DNA of 64,000 nt, taken from positions 62,001 to 126,000 of the forward strand of contig JBAMJV010007123.1 in the NCBI GenBank assembly GCA_037951105.1, in the 5' to 3' direction. The stretch is from Echinarachnius parma (taxonomy: Eukaryota; Echinodermata; Echinoidea; Clypeasteroida; Echinarachniidae). Under the pieces are notes generated by a model, which saw nothing but the letters and a program-made list of their open reading frames with translations, was not told where the DNA came from and made no database searches. Positions 10,991 through 26,012 of this stretch are shown one piece after another. A program made the position numbers and the translations under genes. Position 1 is the stretch's first letter. Every line of letters starts with the position of its first letter.

Positions 10991-12723
10991 TATATAAAGG
11001 AGCAAGGATGCATGAATTTAGTTGTAGTAATGTGTTTGCAGATCATATTATGTAAGGAAGGAATAAATAATACAGATTAAACACGGAAGAGGAAAAAAAG
11101 AAAAATACATACCCTGCTGGGATTCGAACACTTACCAAGAGGATCTCGAGTCTAACCTTAGTTGCGCCTTGCCACTTTTACCGAACGAAATTTGAGGTTG
11201 AATTTATATTATTTGAATCATGTATCCATCTAGTATGTGTGTGAATAACACATATCCAGCGATCAATATGTAGATGTATGATGTAGAGGACATTTGAATG
11301 AATCGAACACTATTCCACGTTCCGATTGACAATCGCCTATTATCGTCACGGATTGTTTTGCACTTGGCAACACGGAGAAATAAATCTTAAAACGAAGATC
11401 GTTTTGCGAGCCTTGCCGATTTGTTTATTGCGATTCGCTCCCCGAGCTCTATCATAGCAACGCACAATTTTCCAAGACGTCACAATAGTCTACAAGACAC
11501 TTCAAATGTCTATATCCATAAATAAAAAAGTGAAAGTAGCGAGGATGCATAAATCTAGTTGTTGTATAATTTTTGCAGATCATATTATGTATGGAGCAAT
11601 AGATCAATACAAAAAAAAACAAGGAAGTGAAAAAAGAAAAATACATACATACCCTGCCGGGATTCGAACCTTCACTAAGAGGATCTTCAGACGGACTTGA
11701 GTTGCGCCTTGCCATATTTACCGATCGAAATTTGAGGTTGAAATTATATTATTTGAATCATGTATCCCTCTAGTATGTGTGCATGTGTGTGCGAATTACA
11801 TTTATCCAGCTATCAATATGTAGATGTAAGATGTAGAGGGCAGTATATTACATGGGTGAATCGATCACTGTTCAAGGTTCCGATTGACAATCGCCTGTTA
11901 TCGTTACTAATTGTTTTGCACTTGGCAACACGGAGAAATAAATCTTAAAACGAAGAACGTTTTGCGAGCCTTGCCGATTTGTTTATTGCGATTCGCTCCC
12001 CGAGCTCTATCATGGCAACGCGCAATTTTCCAAGACGTCACAATAGTCTACAAGACACTTCAAATGTCTATATCCATACAAAAAAAAAGGTAAAAGTAGC
12101 GAGGATGCATAAATCTACTTGTTGTATAATTTTTGCAGATCATATTATGTATGGAGCAATAGATCAATACAAAATAAACAAGGAAGTGAAAAAAGAAAAA
12201 TGTATACATACCCCTGCCGGGATTCGAACCTTCACTAAGAGGATTTTCAGACGGACTTGAGTTGCGCCTTGCCATATTTACCGATCGAAATTTGAGGTTG
12301 AAATTATATTATTTGAATCATGTATCCCTCTAGTATGTGTGAGTGTGCGAATTACATTTATCCAGCTATCAATATGTAGATGTAAGATGTAGAGGGCAGT
12401 ATATTACATGGGTGAATCGATCACTATTCAAGGTTCCGATTGACAATCGCCTGTTATCGTCACGACTTAGTTTGTACTTGGCAATACGGATAATTAAATC
12501 TTTAAACGAAAAACGTTTTGCGAGCCTAGCCGATTTGTTTATTGCGATTCGCTCCCCAAGCTCTATCATGGGAACGCGCAATTTTCCAAGACGTCGAAAT
12601 AATTACCAAGACTCACCAAATGTTTATATCAATAAAAGAAAAATAAATACATGTATTAAACGATATTGAGGCAGAACTGCATGTGGTTGGTAGTCCATAA
12701 AATAAAGTTTTTATTCTTTTTGA
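10991..12723 (+). repeat. HOR copy C-A-B, 1,733 bp (second 4,096-bp block, unit 1)
   Basis: It repeats all markers of 6,895-8,627 at an offset of exactly 4,096 bp. Confidence 0.9.
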
Positions 12724-13894
12724 TATATAAAGGAGCAAGGATGCATGAATTTAGTTGTAGTAATGTGTTTGCAGATCATATTATGTAAGGAAGGAATACA
12801 TAATACAGATTAAACACGGAAGAGGAAAAAAAGAAAAATACATACCCTGCTGGGATTCGAACACTTACCAAGAGGATCTCGAGTCTAACCTTAGTTGCGC
12901 CTTGCCACTTTTACCGAACGAAATTTGAGGTTGAATTTATATTATTTGAATCATGTATCCATCTAGTATGTGTGTGAATAACACATATCCAGCGATCAAT
13001 ATGTAGATGTATGATGTAGAGGACATTTGAATGAATCGAACACTATTCCACGTTCCGATTGACAATCGCCTATTATCGTCACGGATTGTTTTGCACTTGG
13101 CAACACGGAGAAATAAATCTTAAAACGAAGATCGTTTTGCGAGCCTTGCCGATTTGTTTATTGCGATTCGCTCCCCGAGCTCTATCATAGCAACGCACAA
13201 TTTTCCAAGACAATAGTCTACAAGACACTTCAAATGTCTATATCCATACATAAAAAAGTGAAAGTAGCGAGGATGCATAAATCTAGTTGTTGTATAATTT
13301 TTGCAGATCATATTATGTATGGAGCAATAGATCAATACAAAATAAACAAGGAAGTGAAAAAAGAAAAATACATACATACCCTGCCGGGATTCGAACCTTC
13401 ACTAAGAGGATCTTCAGACGGACTTGAGTTGCGCCTTGCCATATTTACCGATCGAAATTTGAGGTTGAAATTATATTATTTGAATCATGTATCCCTCTAG
13501 TATGTGTGTATGTGTGTGCGAATTACATTTATCCAGCTATCAATATGTAGATGTAAGATGTAGAGGGCAGTATATTACATGGGTGAATCGATCACTATTC
13601 AAGGTTCCGATTGACAATCGCCTGTTATCGTCACGAATTAGTTTGTACTTGGCAATACGGATAATTAAATCTTTAAACGAAAAACGTTTTGCGAGCCTAG
13701 CTGATTTGTTTATTGCGATTCGCTCCCCAAGCTCTATCATGGGAACGCGCAATTTTCCAAGACGTCGAAATAATTACCAAGACTCACCAAATGTCTATAT
13801 CAATAAAAGAAAAATAAATACATGTATTAAACGATATTGAGGCAGAACTGCATGTGGTTGGTAGTCCATAAAATAAAGTTTTTATTCTTTTTGA
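12724..13894 (+). repeat. HOR copy, dimer, 1,171 bp (second 4,096-bp block, unit 2)
   Basis: Same composition and breakpoint as 8,628-9,798, including ggaatacataatac, the GTCAC deletion and the A/B hybrid tail. Confidence 0.9.
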
Positions 13895-15086
13895 TATATA
13901 AAGGAGCAAGGATGCATGAATTTAGTTGTAGTAATGTGTTTGCAGATCATATTATGTAAGGAAGGAATAAATAATACAGATAAAACACGGAAGAGGAAAA
14001 AAAATACATACCCTGCTGGGATTTGAACGCTTACCAAGAGGATCTCGAGTCCAACCTTAGTTGCGCCTTGCCACTTTTACCGAGGGAAATTTGAGGTTGA
14101 ATATATATTATTTGAATCATGTATCCCTCTAGTATGTGTGTGTGTGTGTGTGTGCAAATTACATTTATCCAGCTATCAATATGTAGATGTAAGATGTAGA
14201 GGGCAGTATATTACATGGATGAATCGATCACTGTTCAAGGTTCCGATTGACAATCGCCTGTTATCGTTACTAATTGTTTTGCACTTGGCAACACGGAGAA
14301 ATAAATCTTAAAACGAAGAACGTTTTGCGAGCCTTGCCGATTTGTTTATTGCGATTCGCTCCCCGAGCTCTATCATGGCAACGCGCAATTTTCCAAGACG
14401 TCACAATAGTCTACAAGACACTTCAAATGTCTATATCCATACCAAAAAAAAGGTAAAAGTAGCGAGGATGCATAAATCTACTTGTTGTATTATTTTTGCA
14501 GATCATATTATGTATGGAGCAATAGATCAATACAAAATAAACAAGGAAGTGAAAAAAGAAAATTGTATACATACCCCTGCCGGGATTCGAACCTTCACTA
14601 AGAGGATTTTCAGACGGACTTGAGTTGCGCCTTGCCATATTTACCGATCGAAATTTGAGGTTGAAATTATATTATTTGAATCATGTATCCCTCTAGTATG
14701 TGTGAGTGTGCGAATTACATTTATCCAGCTATCAATATGTAGATGTAAGATGTAGAGGGCAGTATATTACATGGGTGAATCGATCACTATTCAAGGTTCC
14801 GATTGACAATCGCCTGTTATCGTCACGACTTAGTTTGTACTTGGCAATACGGATAATTAAATCTTTAAACGAAAAACGTTTTGCGAGCCTAGCCGATTTG
14901 TTTATTGTGATTCGCTCCCCAAGCTCTATCATGGGAACGCGCAATTTTCCAAGACGTCGAAATAATTACCAAGACTCACCAAATGTCTATATCAATAAAA
15001 GAAAAATAAATACATGTATTAAACGATATTGAGGCAGAACTGCATGTGGTTGGTAGTCCATAAAATAAAGTTTTTATTCTTTTTGA
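13895..15086 (+). repeat. HOR copy, dimer, 1,192 bp (second 4,096-bp block, unit 3)
   Basis: Same composition as 9,799-10,990, with (TG)10 at 14,135-14,154. New changes here are ataccaaaaaaaagg near 14,440 and attgtgattcgc near 14,905. Confidence 0.9.
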
Positions 15087-16818
15087 TATATAAAGGAGCA
15101 AGGATGCATGAATTTAGTTGTAGTAATGTGTTTGCAGATCATATTATGTAAGGAAGGAATAAATAATACAGATTAAACACGGAAGAGGAAAAAAAGAAAA
15201 ATACATACCCTGCTGGGATTCGAACACTTACCAAGAGGATCTCGAGTCTAACCTTAGTTGCGCCTTGCCACTTTTACCGAACGAAATTTGAGGTTGAATT
15301 TATATTATTTGAATCATGTATCCATCTAGTATGTGTGTGAATAACACATATCCAGCGATCAATATGTAGATGTATGATGTAGAGGACATTTGAATGAATC
15401 GAACACTATTCCACGTTCCCATTGACAATCGCCTATTATCGTCACGGATTGTTTTGCACTTGGCAACACGGAGAAATAAATCTTAAAACGAAGATCGTTT
15501 TGCGAGCCTTGCCGATTTGTTTATTGCGATTCGCTCCCCGAGCTCTATCATAGCAACGCACAATTTTCCAAGACGTCACAATAGTCTACAAGACACTTCA
15601 AATGTCTATATCCATAAATAAAAAAGTGAAAGTAGCGAGGATGCATAAATCTAGTTGTTGTATAATTTTTGCAGATCATATTATGTATGGAGCAATAGAT
15701 CAATACAAAAAAAACAAGGAAGTGAAAAAAGAAAAATACATACATACCCTGCCGGGATTCGAACCTTCACTAAGAGGATCTTCAGACGGACTTGAGTTGC
15801 GCCTTGCCATATTTACCGATCGAAATTTGAGGTTGAAATTATATTATTTGAATCATGTATCCCTCTAGTATGTGTGTATGTGTGTGCGAATTACATTTAT
15901 CCAGCTATCAATATGTAGATGTAAGATGTAGAGGGCAGTATATTACATGGATGAATCGATCACTGTTCAAGGTTCCGATTGACAATCGCCTGTTATCGTT
16001 ACTAATTGTTTTGCACTTGGCAACACGGAGAAATAAATCTTAAAACGAAGAACGTTTTGCGAGCCTTGCCGATTTGTTTATTGCGATTCGCTCCCCGAGC
16101 TCTATCATGGCAACGCGCAATTTTCCAAGACGTCACAATAGTCTACAAGACACTTCAAATGTCTATATCCATACAAAAAAAAAGGTAAAAGTAGCGAGGA
16201 TGCATAAATCTACTTGTTGTATAATTTTTGCAGATCATATTATGTATGGAGCAATAGATCAATACAAAATAAACAAGGAAGTGAAAAAAGAAAAATGTAT
16301 ACATACCCCTGCCGGGATTCGAACCTTCACTAAGAGGATTTTCAGACGGACTTGAGTTGCGCCTTGCCATATTTACCGATCGAAATTTGAGGTTGAAATT
16401 ATATTATTTGAATCATGTATCCCTCTAGTATGTGTGAGTGTGCGAATTACATTTATCCAGCTATCAATATGTAGATGTAAGATGTAGAGGGCAGTATATT
16501 ACATGGGTGAATCGATCACTATTCAAGGTTCCGATTGACAATCGCCTGTTATCGTCACGACTTAGTTTGTACTTGGCAATACGGATAATTAAATCTTTAA
16601 ACGAAAAACGTTTTGCGAGCCTAGCCGATTTGTTTATTGCGATTCGCTCCCCAAGCTCTATCATGGGAACGCGCAATTTTCCAAGACGTCGAAATAATTA
16701 CCAAGACTCACCAAATGTTTATATCAATAAAAGAAAAATAAATACATGTATTAAACGATATTGAGGCAGAACTGCATGTGGTTGGTAGTCCATAAAATAA
16801 AGTTTTTATTCTTTTTGA
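15087..16818 (+). repeat. HOR copy C-A-B, 1,732 bp
   Basis: Carries cataaataaaaaag and aaatgtttatatc, like 6,895-8,627. It has one A fewer in the A-run near 15,707 and the normal gtgtgtatgtg tract. The C palindrome is altered to cccattgac near 15,418. Confidence 0.9.
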
Positions 16819-18546
16819 TATATAAAGGAGCAAGGATGCATGAATTTAGTTGTAGTAATGTGTTTGCAGATCATATTATGTAAGGAAGGAATACATAATA
16901 CAGATTAAACACGGAAGAGGAAAAAAAGAAAAATACATACCCTGCTGGGATTCGAACACTTACCAAGAGGATCTCGAGTCTAACCTTAGTTGCGCCTTGC
17001 CACTTTTACCGAACGAAATTTGAGGTTGAATTTATATTATTTGAATCATGTATCCATCTAGTATGTGTGTGAATAACACATATCCAGCGATCAATATGTA
17101 GATGTATGATGTAGAGGACATTTGAATGAATCGAACACTATTCCACGTTCCGATTGACAATCGCCTATTATCGTCACGGATTGTTTTGCACTTGGCAACA
17201 CGGAGAAATAAATCTTAAAACGAAGATCGTTTTGCGAGCCTTGCCGATTTGTTTATTGCGATTCGCTCCCCGAGCTCTATCATAGCAACGCACAATTTTC
17301 CAAGACAATAGTCTACAAGACACTTCAAATGTCTATATCCATACATAAAAAAGTGAAAGTAGCGAGGATGCATAAATCTAGTTGTTGTATAATTTTTGCA
17401 GATCATATTATGTATGGAGCAATAGATCAATACAAAATAAACAAGGAAGTGAAAAAAGAAAAATACATACATACCCTGCCGGGATTCGAACCTTCACTAA
17501 GAGGATCTTCAGACGGACTTGAGTTGCGCCTTGCCATATTTACCGATCGAAATTTGAGGTTGAAATTATATTATTTGAATCATGTATCCCTCTAGTATGT
17601 GTGTATGTGTGTGCGAATTACATTTATCCAGCTATCAATATGTAGATGTAAGATGTAGAGGGCAGTATATTACATGGATGAATCGATCACTGTTCAAGGT
17701 TCCGATTGACAATCGCCTGTTATCGTTACTAATTGTTTTGCACTTGGCAACACGGAGAAATAAATCTTAAAACGAAGAACGTTTTGCGAGCCTTGCCGAT
17801 TTGTTTATTGCGATTCGCTCCCCGAGCTCTATCATGGCAACGCGCAATTTTCCAAGACGTCACAATAGTCTACAAGACACTTCAAATGTCTATATCCATA
17901 CAAAAAAAAAAGGTAAAAGTAGCGAGGATGCATAAATCTACTTGTTGTATAATTTTTGCAGATCATATTATGTATGGAGCAATAGATCAATACAAAATAA
18001 ACAAGGAAGTGAAAAAAGAAAAATGTATACATACCCCTGCCGGGATTCGAACCTTCACTAAGAGGATTTTCAGACGGACTTGAGTTGCGCCTTGCCATAT
18101 TTACCGATCGAAATTTGAGGTTGAAATTATATTATTTGAATCATGTATCCCTCTAGTATGTGTGAGTGTGCGAATTACATTTATCCAGCTATCAATATGT
18201 AGATGTAAGATGTAGAGGGCAGTATATTACATGGGTGAATCGATCACTATTCAAGGTTCCGATTGACAATCGCCTGTTATCGTCACGACTTAGTTTGTAC
18301 TTGGCAATACGGATAATTAAATCTTTAAACGAAAAACGTTTTGCGAGCCTAGCCGATTTTTTTATTGCGATTCGCTCCCCAAGCTCTATCATGGGAACGC
18401 GCAATTTTCCAAGACGTCGAAATAATTACCAAGACTCACCAAATGTCTATATCAATAAAAGAAAAATAAATACATGTATTAAACGATATTGAGGCAGAAC
18501 TGCATGTGGTTGGTAGTCCATAAAATAAAGTTTTTATTCTTTTTGA
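16819..18546 (+). repeat. HOR copy C-A-B, 1,728 bp
   Basis: C has ggaatacataatac and the GTCAC deletion near 17,304. B has a 7-T run near 18,356 (G to T in TTTGTTT), shared with the copy ending at 31,758. Confidence 0.9.
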
Positions 18547-20278
18547 TATATAAAGGAGCAAGGATGCATGAATTTAGTTGTAGTAATGTGTTTGCAGATC
18601 ATATTATGTAAGGAAGGAATAAATAATACAGATTAAACACGGAAGAGGAAAAAAAGAAAAATACATACCCTGCTGGGATTCGAACACTTACCAAGAGGAT
18701 CTCGAGTCTAACCTTAGTTGCGCCTTGCCACTTTTACCGAACGAAATTTGAGGTTGAATTTATATTATTTGAATCATGTATCCATCTAGTATGTGTGTGA
18801 ATAACACATATCCAGCGATCAATATGTAGATGTATGATGTAGAGGACATTTGAATGAATCGAACACTATTCCACGTTCCGATTGACAATCGCCTATTATC
18901 GTCACGGATTGTTTTGCACTTGGCAACACGGAGAAATAAATCTTAAAACGAAGATCGTTTTGCGAGCCTTGCCGATTTGTTTATTGCGATTCGCTCCCCG
19001 AGCTCTATCATAGCAACGCACAATTTTCCAAGACGTCACAATAGTCTACAAGACACTTCAAATGTCTATATCCATACATAAAAAAGTGAAAGTAGCGAGG
19101 ATGCATAAATCTAGTTGTTGTATAATTTTTGCAGATCATATTATGTATGGAGCAATAGATCAATACAAAATAAACAAGGAAGTGAAAAAAGAAAAATACA
19201 TACATACCCTGCCGGGATTCGAACCTTCACTAAGAGGATCTTCAGACGGACTTGAGTTGCGCCTTGCCATATTTACCGATCGAAATTTGAGGTTGAAATT
19301 ATATTATTTGAATCATGTATCCCTCTAGTATGTGTGTATGTGTGTGCGAATTACATTTATCCAGCTATCAATATGTAGATGTAAGATGTAGAGGGCAGTA
19401 TATTACATGGATGAATCGATCACTGTTCAAGGTTCCGATTGACAATCGCCTGTTATCGTTACTAATTGTTTTGCACTTGGCAACACGGAGAAATAAATCT
19501 TAAAACGAAGATCGTTTTGCGAGCCTTGCCGATTTGTTTATTGCGATTCGCTCCCCGAGCTCTATCATGGCAACGCGCAATTTTCCAAGACGTCACAATA
19601 GTCTACAAGACACTTCAAATGTCTATATCCATACAAAAAAAAAGGTAAAAGTAGCGAGGATGCATAAATCTACTTGTTGTATTATTTTTGCAGATCATAT
19701 TATGTATGGAGCAATAGATCAATACAAAATAAACAAGGAAGTGAAAAAAGAAAAATGTATACATACCCCTGCCGGGATTCGAACCTTCACTAAGAGGATT
19801 TTCAGACGGACTTGAGTTGCGCCTTGCCATATTTACCGATCGAAATTTGAGGTTGAAATTATATTATTTGAATCATGTATCCCTCTAGTATGTGTGAGTG
19901 TGCGAATTACATTTATCCAGCTATCAATATGTAGATGTAAGATGTAGAGGGCAGTATATTACATGGGTGAATCGATCACTATTCAAGGTTCCGATTGACA
20001 ATCGCCTGTTATCGTCACGACTTAGTTTGTACTTGGCAATACGGATAATTAAATCTTTAAACGAAAAACGTTTTGCGAGCCTAGCTGATTTGTTTATTGC
20101 GATTCGCTCCCCAAGCTCTATCATGGGAACGCGCAATTTTCCAAGACGTCGAAATAATTACCAAGACTCACCAAATGTCTATATCAATAAAAGAAAAATA
20201 AATACATGTATTAAACGATATTGAGGCAGAACTGCATGTGGTTGGTAGTCCATAAAATAAAGTTTGTATTCTTTTTGA
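18547..20278 (+). repeat. HOR copy C-A-B, 1,732 bp
   Basis: Shares gaagatcg, tgtattattttt, cctagctgat and agtttgtattc with 3,433-5,164, but the A palindrome is intact. Confidence 0.9.
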
Positions 20279-21997
20279 TATATAAAGCAGCAAGGATGCA
20301 TGAATTTAGTTGTAGTAATGTGTTTGCAGATCATATTATGTAAGGAAGGAATAAATAATACAGATTAAACACGGAAGAGGAAAACAAGAAAAATACATAC
20401 CCTGCTGGGATTCGAACACTTACCAAGAGGATCTCGAGTCTAACCTTAGTTGCGCCTTGCCACTTTTACCGAACGAAATTTGAGGTTGAATTTATATTAT
20501 TTGAATCATGTATCCATCTAGTATGTGTGTGAATAACACATATCCAGCGATCAATATGTAGATGTATGATGTAGAGGACATTTGAATGAATCGAACACTA
20601 TTCCACGTTCCGATTGACAATCGCCTATTATCGTCACGGATTGTTTTGCACTTGGCAACACGGAGAAATAAATCTTAAAACGAAGATCGTTTTGCGAGCC
20701 TTGCCGATTTGTTTATTGCGATTCGCTCCCCGAGCTCTATCATAGCAACGCGCAATTTTCCAAGACGTCACAATAGTCTACAAGACACTTCAAATGTCTA
20801 TATCCATACATAAAAAAGTGAAAGTAGCGAGGATGCATAAATCTAGTTGTTGTATAATGTTTGCAGATCATATTATGTATGGAGCAATAGATCAATACAA
20901 AATAAACAAGGAAGTGAAAAAAGAAAAATACATACATACCCTGCCGGGATTCGAACCTTCACTAAGAGGATCTTCAGACGGACTTGAGTTGCGCCTTGCC
21001 ATATTTACCGATCGAAATTTGAGGTTGAAATTATATTATTTGAATCATGTATCCCTCTAGTATGTGTGTATGTGTGTGCGAATTACATTTATCCAGCTAT
21101 CAATATGTAGATGTAAGATGTAGAGGGCAGTATATTACATGGATGAATCGATCACTGTTCAAGGTTCCGATTGACAATCGCCTGTTATCGTTACGAATTG
21201 TTTTGCACTTGGCAACACGGAGAAATAAATCTTAAAACGAAGAACGTTTTGCGAGTCTTGCCGATTTGTTTATTGCGATTCGCTCCCCGAGCTCTATCAT
21301 GGCAACGCGCAATTTTCCAAGACGTCACAATAGTCTACAAGACACTTCAAATGTCTATATCCATACAAAAAAAAGGTAAAAGTAGCGAGGATGCATAAAT
21401 CTACTTGTTGTATAATTTTTGCAGATCATATTATGTATGGAGCAATAGATCAATACAAAATAAACAAGGAAGTGAAAAAAGAAAAATATATACATACCCC
21501 TGCCGGGATTCGAACCTTCACTAAGAGGATTTTCAGACGGACTTGCCATATTTACCGATCGAAATTTGAGGTTGAAATTATATTATTTGAATCATGTATC
21601 CCTCTAGTATGTGTGAGTGTGCGAATTACATTTATCCAGCTATCAATATGTAGATGTAAGATGTAGAGGGCAGTATATTACATGGGTGAATCGATCACTA
21701 TTCAAGGTTCCGATTGACAATCGCCTGTTATCGTCACGACTTAGTTTGTACTTGGCAATACGGATAATTAAATCTTTAAACGAAAAACGTTTTGCGAGCC
21801 TAGCCGATTTGTTTATTGCGATTCGCTCCCCAAGCTCTATCATGGGAACGCGCAATTTTCCAAGACGTCGAAATAATTACCAAGACTCACCAAATGTCTA
21901 TATCAATAAAAGAAAAATAAATACATGTATTAAACGATATTGAGGCAGAACTGCATGTGGTTGGTAGTCCATAAAATAAAGTTTTTATTCTTTTTGA
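20279..21997 (+). repeat. HOR copy C-A-B, 1,719 bp
   Basis: The C and A parts match 5,165-6,894. B has the 12-bp A-box deletion near 21,541 shared with the first copy of the window, so this copy is a mosaic. Confidence 0.9.
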
Positions 21998-23724
21998 TAT
22001 ATAAAGGAGCAAGGATGCATGAATTTAGTTGTAGTAATGTGTTTGCAGATCATATTATGTAAGGAAGGAATAAATAATACAGATTAAACACGGAAGAGGA
22101 AAAAAAGAAAAATACATACCCTGCAGGGATTCGAACACTTACCAAGAGGATCTCGAGTCTAACCTTAGTTGCGCCTTGCCACTTTTACCGAACGAAATTT
22201 GAGGTTGAATTTATATTATTTGAATCATGTATCCATCTAGTATGTGTGTGAATAACACATATCCAGCGATCAATATGTAGATGTATGATGTAGAGGACAT
22301 TTGAATGAATCGAACACTATTCCACGTTCCGATTGACAATCGCCTATTATCGTCACGGATTGTTTTGCACTTGGCAACACGGAGAAATAAATCTTAAAAC
22401 GAAGATCGTTTTGCGAGCCTTGCCGATTTGTTTATTGCGATTCGCTCCCCGAGCTCTATCATAGCAACGCACAATTTTCCAAGACAATAGTCTACAAGAC
22501 ACTTCAAATGTCTATATCCATACATAAAAAAGTGAAAGTAGCGAGGATGCATAAATCTAGTTGTTGTATAATTTTTGCAGATCATATTATGTATGGAGCA
22601 ATAGATCAATACAAAATAAACAAGGAAGTGAAAAAAGAAAAATACATACATACCCTGCCGGGATTCGAACCTTCACTAAGAGGATCTTCAGACGGACTTG
22701 AGTTGCGCCTTGCCATATTTACCGATCGAAATTTGAGGTTGAAATTATATTATTTGAATCATGTATCCCTCTAGAATGTGTGTATGTGTGTGCGAATTAC
22801 ATTTATCCAGCTATCAATATGTAGATGTAAGATGTAGAGGGCAGTATATTACATGGATGAATCGATCACTGTTCAAGGTTCCGATTGACAATCGCCTGTT
22901 ATCGTTACTAATTGTTTTGCACTTGGCAACACGGAGAAATAAATCTTAAAACGAAGAACGTTTTGCGAGCCTTGCCGATTTGTTTATTGCGATTCGCTCC
23001 CCGAGCTCTATCATGGCAACGCGCAATTTTCCAAGACGTCACAATAGTCTACAAGACACTTCAAATGTCTATATCCATACAAAAAAAAGGTAAAAGTAGC
23101 GAGGATGCATAAATCTACTTGTTGTATAATTTTTGCAGATCATATTATGTATGGAGCAATAGATCAATACAAAATAAACAAGGAAGTGAAAAAAGAAAAA
23201 TGTATACATACCCCTGCCGGGATTCGAACCTTCACTAAGAGGATTTTCAGACGGACTTGAGTTGCGCCTTGCCATATTTACCGATCGAAATTTGAGGTTG
23301 AAATTATATTATTTGAATCATGTATCCCTCTAGTATGTGTGAGTGTGCGAATTACATTTATCCAGCTATCAATATGTAGATGTAAGATGTAGAGGGCAGT
23401 ATATTACATGGGTGAATCGATCACTATTCAAGGTTCCGATTGACAATCGCCTGTTATCGTCACGACTTAGTTTGTACTTGGCAATACGGATAATTAAATC
23501 TTTAAACGAAAAACGTTTTGCGAGCCTAGCCGATTTTTTTTATTGCGATTCGCTCCCCAAGCTCTATCATGGGAACGCGCAATTTTCCAAGACGTCGAAA
23601 TAATTACCAAGACTCACCAAATGTCTATATCAATAAAAGAAAAATAAATACATGTATTAAACGATATTGAGGCAGAACTGCATGTGGTTGGTAGTCCATA
23701 AAATAAAGTTTTTATTCTTTTTGA
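21998..23724 (+). repeat. HOR copy C-A-B, 1,727 bp
   Basis: Near-identical to 1,706-3,432 at offset 20,292: ctgcaggg, GTCAC deletion, TCTAGAATG and T8 (23,534-23,541) are all present. Confidence 0.9.
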
Positions 23725-26012
23725 TATATAAAGGAGCAAGGATGCATGAATTTAGTTGTAGTAATGTGTTTGCAGATCATATTATGTAAGGAAGGAATAA
23801 ATAATACAGATTAAACACGGAAGAGGAAAAAAAGAAAAATACATACCCTGCTGGGATTCGAACACTTACCAAGAGGATCTCGAGTCTAACCTTAGTTGCG
23901 CCTTGCCACTTTTACCGAACGAAATTTGAGGTTGAATTTATATTATTTGAATCATGTATCCATCTAGTATGTGTGTGAATAACACATATCCAGCGATCAA
24001 TATGTAGATGTATGATGTAGAGGACATTTGAATGAATCGAACACTATTCCACGTTCCGATTGACAATCGCCTATTATCGTCACGGATTGTTTTGCACTTG
24101 GCAACACGGAGAAATAAATCTTAAAACGAAGATCGTTTTGCGAGCCTTGCCGATTTGTTTATTGCGATTCGCTCCCCGAGCTCTATCATAGCAACGCACA
24201 ATTTTCCAAGACGTCACAATAGTCTACAAGACACTTCAAATGTCTATATCCATACATAAAAAAGTGAAAGTAGCGAGGATGCATAAATCTAGTTGTTGTA
24301 TAATTTTTGCAGATCATATTATGTATGGAGCAATAGATCAATACAAAATAAACAAGGAAGTGAAAAAAGAAAAATACATACATACCCTGCCGGGATTCGA
24401 ACCTTCACTAAGAGGATCTTCAGACGGACTTGAGTTGCGCCTTGCCATATTTACCGATCGAAATTTGAGGTTGAAATTATATTATTTGAATCATGTATCC
24501 CTCTAGTATGTGTGTATGTGTGTGCGAATTACATTTATCCAGCTATCAATATGTAGATGTAAGATGTAGAGGGCAGTATATTACATGGATGAATCGATCA
24601 CTGTTCAAGGTTCCGATTGACAATCGCCTGTTATCGTTACTAATTGTTTTGCACTTGGCAACACGGAGAAATAAATCTTAAAACGAAGAACGTTTTGCGA
24701 GCCTTGCCGATTTGTTTATTGCGATTCGCTCCCCGAGCTCTATCATGGCAACGCGCAATTTTCCAAGACGTCACAATAGTCTACAAGACACTTCAAATGT
24801 CTATATCCATACAAAAAAAAAGGTAAAAGTAGCGAGGATGCATAAATCTACTTGTTGTATAATTTTTGCAGATCATATTATGTATGGCGCAATAGATCAA
24901 TACAAAATAAACAAGGAAGTGAAAAAAGAAAAATGTATACATACCCCTGCCGGGATTCGAAACTTCACTAAGAGGATTTTCAGACGGACTTGAGTTGCGC
25001 CTTGCCATATTTACCGATCGAAATTTGAGGTTGAAATTATATTATTTAAATCATGTATCCCTCTAGTATGTGTGAGTGTGCGAATTAAATTTATCCAGCT
25101 ATCAATATGTAGATGTAAGATGTAGAGGGCAGTATATTACATGGATGAATCGATCACTGTTCAAGGTTCCCATTGACAATCGCCTGTTATCGTTACTAAT
25201 TGTTTTGCACTTGGCAACACGGAGAAATAAATCTTAAAACGAAGATCGTTTTGCGAGCCTTGCCGATTTGTTTATTGCGATTCGCTCCCCGAGCTCTATC
25301 ATGGCAACGCGCAATTTTCCAAGACGTCACAATAGTCTACAAGACACTTCAAATGTCTATATCCATACAAAAAAAAAGGTAAAAGTAGCGAGGATGCATA
25401 AATCTACTTGTTGTATTATTTTTGCAGATCATATTATGTATGGCGCAATAGATCAATACAAAATAAACAAGGAAGTGAAAAAAGAAAAATGTATACATAC
25501 CCCTGCCGGGATTCGAACCTTCACTAAGAGGATTTTCAGACGGACTTGAGTTGCGCCTTGCCATATTTACCGATCGAAATTTGAGGTTGAAATTATATTA
25601 TTTGAATCATGTATCCCTCTAGTATGTGTGAGTGTGCGAATTACATTTATCCAGCTATCAATATGTAGATGTAAGATGTAGAGGGCAGTATATTACATGG
25701 GTGAATCGATCACTATTCAAGGTTCCGATTGACAATCGCCTGTTATCGTCACGACTTAGTTTGTACTTGGCAATACGGATAATTAAATCTTTAAACGAAA
25801 AACGTTTTGCGAGCCTAGCTGATTTGTTTATTGCGATTCGCTCCCCAAGCTCTATCATGGGAACGCGCAATTTTCCAAGACGTCGAAATAATTACCAAGA
25901 CTCACCAAATGTCTATATCAATAAAAGAAAAATAAATACATGTATTAAACGATATTGAGGCAGAACTGCATGTGGTTGGTAGTCCATAAAATAAAGTTTG
26001 TATTCTTTTTGA
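23725..26012 (+). repeat. HOR copy, tetramer C - A - B/A hybrid - B, 2,288 bp
   Basis: An extra monomer with a B head (weakened B box GTTTCGAATCC, tatggcgcaatag, tatttaaatcatg) and an A tail lies about 24,830-25,380. The exchange point is in the A/B-identical stretch about 25,080-25,143. The aaatttatcc variant near 25,087 is unique. Confidence 0.9.
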
